Shown in pieces: positions 16,178 through 21,371 of a stretch of DNA of 21,371 nucleotides (the stretch's first letter is position 1; each line of letters starts with the position of its first letter). This stretch comes from UBA1049 sp964525815 (lineage in GTDB: Bacteria; Bacillota; Clostridia; Oscillospirales; CAG-382): positions 1 through 21,371 of the forward strand of contig CAZGJQ010000027.1 of the NCBI GenBank assembly GCA_964525815.1. The letters are read 5' to 3'. The translations under genes were made by a program, and so were the position numbers. The notes beneath the pieces are model-generated. The model was not told the origin of the DNA, did no database searches, and was given only the letters and a program-made list of their open reading frames with translations.

Positions 16178-17554
16178 ATGAAAACAATAGCCGCTATAGC
16201 TACTCCGCACGGAAAGGGCGGCGTGGCGATTATCAGAATATCCGGAGACGACGCTGTTTCTGTTGCATCCAAGCTCTTTAAGCCAAGGAGCGGTATCAGC
16301 GTTAATGAAATTACTTCCAACAAGGCGGTTTACGGCAGCTTTTTTGATAAGGACGGGGTTTTTGACGACGGGATACTTACCTTGTTCCGTGCGCCGAGAA
16401 GCTATACGGGTGAGGATACCGCAGAGCTCTCCGGTCATGGCGGTGTACTGGTAACCAAGAAGCTGCTGGAGGCGGCTATAACCTCCGGAGCTGATTATGC
16501 GGATGCGGGGGAGTTTACCAAGCGGGCGTTTATAAACGGAAAAATATCCCTGTCGCAGGCGGAGGCCGTGGGAGGTATTATTGACGCTAAAAGCGAAAAG
16601 CACCTTCAAATATCTGTTTTGCAATCAAGGGGTGCGCTTTCCTCCAGAATCAAAGAAATATCGGACAGGCTTGCCTATCTTGCTGCGTCCGTTTACGCCT
16701 ACATCGATTATCCGGATGAGGATCTCAGAGATGTAAGCGGCGAAGAGATGAGGAAAAGCCTTATAGCTATAAGAGAGGATATAATAAGGCTTTCCGGCAC
16801 CCACAGGTACGGACAGGCTATAAGCGAGGGTATAAATACGGTTATCGTGGGTAAGCCGAACACGGGTAAAAGCTCGGTGCTGAACTCCTTAATCGGATAC
16901 GACCGTGCGATTGTAACAGATATAGAGGGTACAACAAGGGATATTGTAACAGAGCAGGTAAGATTAGGCGATGTTCTGCTTAACCTGTCCGACACCGCAG
17001 GCATACGGGAGAGCGACGACCCGATTGAGAGCATCGGAATAAGTAAAAGCAGGCAGTCCATCAAAGAAGCCGAGCTGGTTTTAGCGGTTTTTGACGGTTC
17101 AAGGGAGCTTGACAGCTGGGATACGGAGATATTGGAGCAGATAAAGAATGCGGGTAAGCAGGACTGTACAATTTGTCTGCTGAATAAAAGTGATTTGGGG
17201 CTGGTAGTACCCAGGCTTCCGTTCGGAATACAAATAGTGTTTTCCGCCGCTGATATAAAAAAGAGCGGGCGAACGGTCGGAAGGGACGAGCTGGAGAAGG
17301 CAATAGAGGAGCTGTTCGACCAGGGGGAGATAACCTCCCTCGGCGAGGTTATAATAGGAGCAAGACAATATGCCGCTTTAAGCAGAGCAAAGTCGGCTCT
17401 GGATAACGCTGTTAAATCACTTGACGGCTTCACTCCGGACATCTCCGGAATGGATATAGAGGAAGCTATTGCCTGCTTGGGTGAGCTGGACGGAAGAAGC
17501 GCTTCCGAGCGGGTGGTCAATGAGATTTTTTCGCATTTTTGCGTAGGGAAATAA
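16178..17554 (+). CDS. mnmE: tRNA uridine-5-carboxymethylaminomethyl modification GTPase MnmE
   Basis: A 458-residue GTPase that, with MnmG, installs the carboxymethylaminomethyl group on uridine 34 of tRNAs reading split codon boxes ending in A or G. The N-terminal folate-binding domain begins MKTIAAIATPHGKGGVAIIR and includes the RAPRSYTGEDTAEL and GEFTKRAFINGKISLSQAEA stretches. The inserted G domain shows GKPNTGKSS (225-233), DIEGTTRD (248-255), DTAG (272-275) and NKSD. The protein ends in the family CVGK motif, with the essential cysteine near the C-terminus. The start is set by AAGGAGG at 16166-16172. The stop codon is embedded in a perfect inverted repeat. mnmG follows after 141 bases of structured sequence. 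Confidence 0.97.
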   Translation: MKTIAAIATPHGKGGVAIIRISGDDAVSVASKLFKPRSGISVNEITSNKAVYGSFFDKDGVFDDGILTLFRAPRSYTGEDTAELSGHGGVLVTKKLLEAAITSGADYADAGEFTKRAFINGKISLSQAEAVGGIIDAKSEKHLQISVLQSRGALSSRIKEISDRLAYLAASVYAYIDYPDEDLRDVSGEEMRKSLIAIREDIIRLSGTHRYGQAISEGINTVIVGKPNTGKSSVLNSLIGYDRAIVTDIEGTTRDIVTEQVRLGDVLLNLSDTAGIRESDDPIESIGISKSRQSIKEAELVLAVFDGSRELDSWDTEILEQIKNAGKQDCTICLLNKSDLGLVVPRLPFGIQIVFSAADIKKSGRTVGRDELEKAIEELFDQGEITSLGEVIIGARQYAALSRAKSALDNAVKSLDGFTPDISGMDIEEAIACLGELDGRSASERVVNEIFSHFCVGK

Positions 17555-17640
17555 CTCATAACATAAGTGTTATGAGTTATTGACAAAAAATTCTCTGTCG
17601 CCCAGAGGGGGCTCCTGCCGCAAAAGCGGCACCGAGAACA
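17551..17640. repeat. Hairpin-rich intergenic element between mnmE and mnmG
   Basis: Three inverted repeats lie side by side. The first is a perfect 12-base-pair stem (17551-17562 with 17569-17580) with a six-base ATAAGT loop, extendable by one pair and containing the mnmE stop codon. The second is CTCTG (17593-17597) with CAGAG (17603-17607). The third is TGCCGC (17616-17621) with GCGGCA (17626-17631) around an AAAA loop. TTCTC (17591-17595) can alternatively pair with GAGAA (17634-17638), enclosing the third stem. No T run follows any stem, so it is not an ordinary terminator. The GC-rich core differs from its AT-rich surroundings. It could be a dispersed intergenic repeat, an mRNA processing or stability element, or a small structured RNA. 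I saw no second copy in the window. Confidence 0.5.
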
Positions 17641-17695
17641 TTTTGAGCTATCAGCTTTGCAATATAAATAAAACATCATATCTAAGGGAATAAAT

Positions 17696-19594
17696 ATGAG
17701 CCATACGCTTTACGCAGCCGAACAATTTGATATTATTGTAGTGGGAGCGGGTCATGCGGGTATTGAAGCTGCGTTAGCGGCGGCACGCATGGGACGGAGA
17801 ACCGCTCTTTTTACGCTTACTCTGGATCTTATAGGCAATATGCCCTGCAATCCGTCCATCGGAGGCACGGGTAAGGGGCAGCTCGTGTTTGAGATAGACG
17901 CCTTGGGCGGTGAAATGGGCAGAGCGGCGGACGAGGTTATGCTCCAGAGCCGAATGCTCAATTTAAGCAAGGGTCCCGCCGTCCATTCATTGAGAATGCA
18001 GACGGACAGGCGTAAATATCAGGATTATATGAAAAGGCTGATTGAAGAAACACCAAGCCTTTCTCTGATACAGGCCGAGGTTATAGGTATAAAGCGTGAT
18101 AACAATGCGGTATCGGGGGTTTATACCGCCTTCGGAGCGTTTTATCCTGCAAAGGCGGTCATTATCGCCACCGGAACATCCCTTTCGGGCAGGATTATAG
18201 TGGGAGAGGAGGCTTATAACGCAGGTCCGGATAACACCGTTGCGGCAACAAGGCTCTCGGACAGTCTAAAAAAGTGCGGAATAAAACTGACCCGCTTTAA
18301 AACCGGAACTCCCCCTCGTGTTCATGCGGACAGCGTGGATTTTGATATTCTGGAGGTGCAGCCGGGGGATGAGAATCCGACTATGTTCAGCACCGGCGAT
18401 TCCAAGCCTAATAAAAAGGATTGCTACATCGCCTACACCAACGAGGAAACGCACAGAATTATACGGGAGAATATGCACCGCTCACCGCTTTTTTCCGGAG
18501 ATATAAAGGGCACGGGACCCCGTTATTGCCCGAGCATTGAGGATAAAATCGTTCGCTTTGCGGACAAGGAGCGGCATCAGCTCTTTATAGAGCCTATGGG
18601 CGAGAACACTAAGGAGATGTATATACAGGGACTCTCCTCCTCTCTGCCCGAGGAAGTTCAGAAAAAGCTGGTTCGCACCATAAGAGGATTGGAGCGGGTT
18701 GTTTTTATGCGTACCGCATATGCGATAGAATACGATTGCTGCGACCCGACTCAGTTGCTGCCCACCCTTGAATTCAAGAGCATAAAAGGTCTATACGGAA
18801 CGGGGCAATTTAACGGCAGCTCCGGTTATGAGGAAGCGGCGGCACAGGGACTTATGGCGGGCATAAACGCATCTCTTAAAATAAGCGGCAGAGAGCCGCT
18901 GATTCTGCTGCGCAGCGAGGGCTATATAGGTACTCTGATTGACGATCTGGTTACTAAGGGTACAAACGAGCCGTACAGGATGATGACCTCCAGAAGCGAG
19001 TACCGTCTGCTCCTAAGGCAGGATAACGCCAAGGCACGCCTTATAGAAAAGGGCAGGAGAATCGGCTTGGTAAGTGACAGAGCGTATGAGGAATATAAAA
19101 AAGCACAGGCTATGCTTGAGACGGAGATTAAGAGATTACACAGCGAGACCATCCCAAATTCCACCGAACTCAATGAGCTGCTGGCAAAGCACGGATATGA
19201 GGAATTGGAGGGTGGGATTCGCAAGGCGGAGCTTCTTAAGCGTCCCGGAATAACTATCGACGAGATATATTCGCTTGAGGAAAATCCTCCGGATATACCC
19301 GATTCGGTAAAAAAACGAGCTGAAATCGAGATAAAGTACGAGGGCTATATAAAAAAGCAGCTTGCCGAGGTGGAACGGTTCAAAAAGCTGGAGGAAAAGC
19401 AGATTCCGCCGAATATAAGCTACACCGAAATCAAGGGTATCCGTATCGAAGCGGCGCAGAAGCTGGAAAAAATACGTCCGGAGAGCATAGGACAGGCATC
19501 CCGCATATCCGGAATTTCCCCCGCCGACATTTCGGTGCTGCTGATATATCTCGCTCAGTACAAAAACAGGAAAAACCGGAAGAATGACGAATAA
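17696..19594 (+). CDS. mnmG: tRNA uridine-5-carboxymethylaminomethyl modification enzyme MnmG (GidA)
   Basis: A 632-residue FAD-dependent enzyme and partner of MnmE in wobble-uridine modification. The N-terminal dinucleotide-binding motif is VGAGHAGIEAALAAARMG (16-33), followed by the family signature NMPCNPSIGGTGKG (48-61). Further hallmarks are FKTGTPPRV, GPRYCPSIEDKIVRF, and the C-terminal helical domain ending RPESIGQASRISGISPADISVLLIYL, which binds MnmE and tRNA. The length is typical. The ATG at 17696 follows TAAGGGA. The 3' end overlaps rsmG by 11 bases, so those two are translationally linked. The intergenic element before it may give mnmG separate expression from mnmE. Confidence 0.97.
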   Translation: MSHTLYAAEQFDIIVVGAGHAGIEAALAAARMGRRTALFTLTLDLIGNMPCNPSIGGTGKGQLVFEIDALGGEMGRAADEVMLQSRMLNLSKGPAVHSLRMQTDRRKYQDYMKRLIEETPSLSLIQAEVIGIKRDNNAVSGVYTAFGAFYPAKAVIIATGTSLSGRIIVGEEAYNAGPDNTVAATRLSDSLKKCGIKLTRFKTGTPPRVHADSVDFDILEVQPGDENPTMFSTGDSKPNKKDCYIAYTNEETHRIIRENMHRSPLFSGDIKGTGPRYCPSIEDKIVRFADKERHQLFIEPMGENTKEMYIQGLSSSLPEEVQKKLVRTIRGLERVVFMRTAYAIEYDCCDPTQLLPTLEFKSIKGLYGTGQFNGSSGYEEAAAQGLMAGINASLKISGREPLILLRSEGYIGTLIDDLVTKGTNEPYRMMTSRSEYRLLLRQDNAKARLIEKGRRIGLVSDRAYEEYKKAQAMLETEIKRLHSETIPNSTELNELLAKHGYEELEGGIRKAELLKRPGITIDEIYSLEENPPDIPDSVKKRAEIEIKYEGYIKKQLAEVERFKKLEEKQIPPNISYTEIKGIRIEAAQKLEKIRPESIGQASRISGISPADISVLLIYLAQYKNRKNRKNDE

Positions 19595-20285
19595 AATTAT
19601 TGAATTAACACAAAAATATTATCCGCTGACCGATTCGCAGGAAAAAAAGCTGTCTGTAGTTGCAGAGCGGCTGACAGAGATGAACAGGGTTCTAAATTTG
19701 ACTGCGTTGAAGACCGAGGAGGAAATCGCTCTGCTGCATTTTTATGATTCCCTAACCTTGCTACACACCGGATTGTTCACGGACAAAAGTATTATCGACG
19801 TGGGCTGCGGCGGAGGGTTTCCCTCCTTTCCTCTTGCGGTATGCTCGGAGGGCTGCCGGGTTACCGCAAACGATTCCACCGCAAAGAAGCTGCGGTTTGT
19901 GGAGGAGACCGCAAAGGCGGCAGGCATAAAAAACCTTTATACCTTGTGCGCAAGAGCGGAGGAGCTCGCCCATACCGACAGACGGGAGAGCTTTGAAATA
20001 GCGGTGGCAAGAGGGGTGGCAAGGCTGAATATGCTGTGTGAGCTCTGTCTTCCGTTGGTGAAAAAAGGCGGGTATTTCGTGGCAATGAAGGGTAGCAAGG
20101 GGGAATCCGAGCTTTCGGAGGCCAAAAAAGCGATTAAGGCATTAGGCGGAGAAGCAGTTGACATAATGAGCATAAAAATACCGATTCTTGACAGGCTGCA
20201 CACCCTTATTATAATAAAAAAGGACATTCATTCACCGAACGAATATCCGAGACAATTTTCTAAAATAAGCAAAAATCCATTATAA
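19584..20285 (+). CDS. rsmG: 16S rRNA (guanine-527-N7)-methyltransferase RsmG (GidB)
   Basis: A 233-residue methyltransferase that modifies G527 in the 530 loop of 16S rRNA; loss in other bacteria gives low-level streptomycin resistance. Conserved features are LNLTALKTEEEIALLHFYDSL (37-57), the SAM-binding motif DVGCGGGFPSFPLA (72-85) in place of the more usual DIGSGAGFPG, AKKLRFVEE, and VARGVARLNMLCELCLPLVKKGGYFVAMKG. The ATG lies within the last codons of mnmG, the conserved mnmG-rsmG arrangement of Firmicutes. The last 20 or so residues look family-variable. A Nudix gene follows 17 bases later. Confidence 0.95.
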   Translation: MTNKIIELTQKYYPLTDSQEKKLSVVAERLTEMNRVLNLTALKTEEEIALLHFYDSLTLLHTGLFTDKSIIDVGCGGGFPSFPLAVCSEGCRVTANDSTAKKLRFVEETAKAAGIKNLYTLCARAEELAHTDRRESFEIAVARGVARLNMLCELCLPLVKKGGYFVAMKGSKGESELSEAKKAIKALGGEAVDIMSIKIPILDRLHTLIIIKKDIHSPNEYPRQFSKISKNPL

Positions 20286-20302
20286 AAGCAAGGAAATGTG
20301 AT

Positions 20303-20950
20303 ATGATACGAGATGAAAACGGGTTGACCGAGGAGGAGTTCTTAAATAAATACAATGCATCCGGCTTCGAGCGACCGTCCGTAACGGTAGACATAATACT
20401 GCTCGACGGAAAAAAGGTCTTGCTGATACGCAGAGCAGGACATCCGTTTATCGGGAAGTGGGCATTACCCGGGGGCTTCGTTGAGCCGGACGAAAGCGCC
20501 GAGCAGGCGGCATTGCGGGAGCTTAATGAGGAGACCGGAGTAACAAATGCGGCAGTAAAACAGCTCCGCTGCTTTTCCGTCCCCGATCGTGACCCGAGGA
20601 CAAGGATTATCACAATTGCCTTCACCGCTCACCTGATTTCCGATAACCAAAACATAGCTGCGGGAGATGATGCTTCACAGGCTGAATGGTTTGATGTCGC
20701 TGTCCTGCCTTTGAAAAAATATCAGGCAAAAGAAGGGGGAGCATTGTTTTCGGTAAGCGAATATAAAATAATGCTTTCAAATCCAAATCGAAAAATAAGC
20801 TGTTCGGTTCAGCGTAAAACGCCGATTTTCCCGTTCCCCGTAGACAGCTCTTATAAGGTAAACGGAGAAAATTTGCTTGCGGGCGACCATGCGGCAATTC
20901 TCGCAGCCGCTATAGATTCCCGTCCCGACCTTTTCGGAAATTTACATTGA
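20303..20950 (+). CDS. Nudix hydrolase, possibly ADP-ribose pyrophosphatase-like
   Basis: A 215-residue Nudix protein. The Nudix box is complete and fits GX5EX7REUXEEXGU: it starts at Gly58 in GGFVEPDES and ends at RELNEETGV (72-80). Before it lie RPSVTVDIILL and RAGHPFIGKWALPGGF, resembling ADP-ribose or nucleoside-diphosphate sugar hydrolases of the YjhB/MutT type. After it, VPDRDPRTRIITIAFTAHL also fits that group. The remaining 75 residues do not show the winged-helix domain of the NrtR regulators. The exact substrate cannot be read from the sequence. It lies 17 bases after rsmG and probably shares its transcript. Confidence 0.88.
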   Translation: MIRDENGLTEEEFLNKYNASGFERPSVTVDIILLDGKKVLLIRRAGHPFIGKWALPGGFVEPDESAEQAALRELNEETGVTNAAVKQLRCFSVPDRDPRTRIITIAFTAHLISDNQNIAAGDDASQAEWFDVAVLPLKKYQAKEGGALFSVSEYKIMLSNPNRKISCSVQRKTPIFPFPVDSSYKVNGENLLAGDHAAILAAAIDSRPDLFGNLH

Positions 20951-20956
20951 TTGCTA

Positions 20957-20985
20957 TTGACAACAAGGCTGTTTTAATATATAAT
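20957..20985 (+). promoter_or_regulatory. Perfect-consensus sigma-A promoter for tRNA-Gln
   Basis: TTGACA (20957-20962), a 17-base spacer and TATAAT (20980-20985) match the consensus exactly. Initiation near 20992 would leave a 5' leader of about 24 nt for RNase P removal before the mature tRNA end at 21016. Confidence 0.85.
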
Positions 20986-21015
20986 AATCGGGCTGTCTGC
21001 CTAAAAAAAATATAA

Positions 21016-21091
21016 AGGGATATAGCCAAGTCGGTAAGGCACAGGACTTTGACTCCTGCATTCGCTGGTTCGAGTCCAGCTATCCCTGCCA
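21016..21091 (+). tRNA. tRNA-Gln (anticodon UUG)
   Basis: A complete cloverleaf: a perfect seven-pair acceptor stem (AGGGATA 21016-21022 with TATCCCT 21081-21087), a D arm GCC/GGC, an anticodon stem CAGGA/TCCTG with loop CTTTGAC and anticodon TTG at 21049-21051, a five-base variable loop, and a T arm GCTGG/CCAGC with TTCGAGT. The discriminator is G and CCA is encoded (21089-21091). UUG reads CAA (and CAG by wobble). tRNA-Gln(UUG) is among the tRNAs whose U34 receives the MnmE-MnmG modification, and those two genes lie just upstream. Confidence 0.97.
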
Positions 21092-21093
21092 CA

Positions 21094-21142
21094 CAAAAAC
21101 CCCTGAAAACGCTTTAACATCAGCGCTTTTCAAGGGTTTTGT
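21094..21142 (+). terminator. Long hairpin after tRNA-Gln, probable terminator
   Basis: CAAAA...CCCCTGAAAACGC on the left (21094-21112) pairs with GCGCTTTTCAAGGGTTTTG on the right (21123-21141), with small bulges and mismatches, around a loop of about ten bases. It is followed by a pyrimidine-rich tract (TCTATTCTCTTT), not by a pure T run, so termination may be imperfect. It begins three bases after the encoded CCA. Confidence 0.65.
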
Positions 21143-21240
21143 CTATTCTCTTTACTCGTTTTCATTCCTCTTTTCGCATATTCTACTTAACATGATTATT
21201 GTCAATAGTATGTGTTTTTGTTATGCTAGTTAAAAACTGT

Positions 21241-21371
21241 AGTTCCCTAACACTTGACAAGAGCAGGTTAATATGATAATCTGTTACAAGTTAGCGGATG
21301 CTAACTAATGGGAACTTGCAATATTTTACATAAACAAATGCAAATAAGACAAAAAGTAGGTATTGTAAGGA
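21241..21371 (+). promoter_or_regulatory. Promoter-like leader with nested inverted repeats at the window edge
   Basis: No gene of useful length lies in 21142-21371. TTGACA (21254-21259) is followed 15 bases later by GATAAT (21275-21280), a slightly short-spaced sigma-A type promoter. Just downstream, AGTTAGC (21289-21295) pairs with GCTAACT (21300-21306) around a GGAT-containing centre. An outer repeat AGTTCCC (21241-21247) with GGGAACT (21310-21316) encloses promoter and palindrome together. The window closes with GTAAGGA (21365-21371), which could be the ribosome-binding site of a gene starting just outside. An operator controlling that gene is a reasonable but untested reading. Confidence 0.4.

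Noticed and set aside
17551..17580. The inverted repeat at the mnmE stop codon as a factor-independent terminator
   Set aside because: The stem is AT-rich and is followed by TGACAAAAAA, with no T run on either strand, so I describe it as part of a structured element instead.
16708..17679. A 323-codon minus-strand open frame opposite mnmE
   Set aside because: It lies almost wholly antisense to the well-supported mnmE, is rich in Ser, Leu and Pro as expected from a complementary-strand frame, and shows no domain.
17641..17695. A separate promoter for mnmG (TTGAGC then TATAAA)
   Set aside because: The spacing is only about 14 bases, too short for a sigma-A promoter.
1..21371. CRISPR array, insertion sequence, prophage or toxin-antitoxin locus
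   Set aside because: No regularly spaced repeats, transposase or integrase motifs, or small paired open frames of that type were seen on either strand.

Overview
The window reads as a core-chromosome segment of a spore-forming anaerobic Bacillota, most likely class Clostridia and perhaps the Ruminococcaceae/Oscillospirales group. The support is a complete spoIIAA-spoIIAB-sigF operon, the DUF512-der-plsY order, an rpmF whose L32 carries zinc-binding cysteines, strong sigma-A type promoters, frequent TTG/GTG starts and moderate GC. The class is a fairly safe inference; the family is a guess. I see no phage, insertion sequence, CRISPR array or recognised defence system, and almost everything is housekeeping.

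Layout. 1-1515 (+): a promoter, then two small membrane proteins, a YgjV-family protein and a YhhQ-family queuosine-precursor transporter. 1528-2356 (+): a perfect-consensus promoter, yceD (DUF177), rpmF and a clear terminator. 2394-7217 (+): a DUF512 radical-SAM-like protein overlapping der, then plsY and rarA, ending in a hairpin shared by the converging spoIIA operon. 7226-8733 (-): spoIIAA, spoIIAB and sigF, the forespore sigma-F switch. 8848-15568 (-): secA, two membrane proteins of unknown function and an AsnB-type amidotransferase, closely spaced, with a promoter before secA and a terminator after asnB. 15597-20950 (+): a promoter, trmL, mnmE, a hairpin-rich intergenic element, mnmG, rsmG and a Nudix hydrolase. 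20957-21141 (+): a tRNA-Gln(UUG) with its own perfect promoter and a terminator. The last 230 bases hold only regulatory-looking sequence, probably the leader of a gene that starts beyond the window.

How the parts fit. The trmL-mnmE-mnmG group acts on the wobble base of tRNAs, and the tRNA-Gln(UUG) just downstream belongs to a class that MnmE-MnmG modify. YhhQ imports a precursor of another wobble modification, queuosine. Der and RsmG act on the ribosome. PlsY acts in phospholipid synthesis, SecA in protein export, and AsnB either in asparagine synthesis or in cell-wall amidation. The least explained parts are the secA-linked membrane pair, which seems to be built from one repeated multi-helix module, the structured element between mnmE and mnmG, and the nested inverted repeats around a promoter at the right edge.
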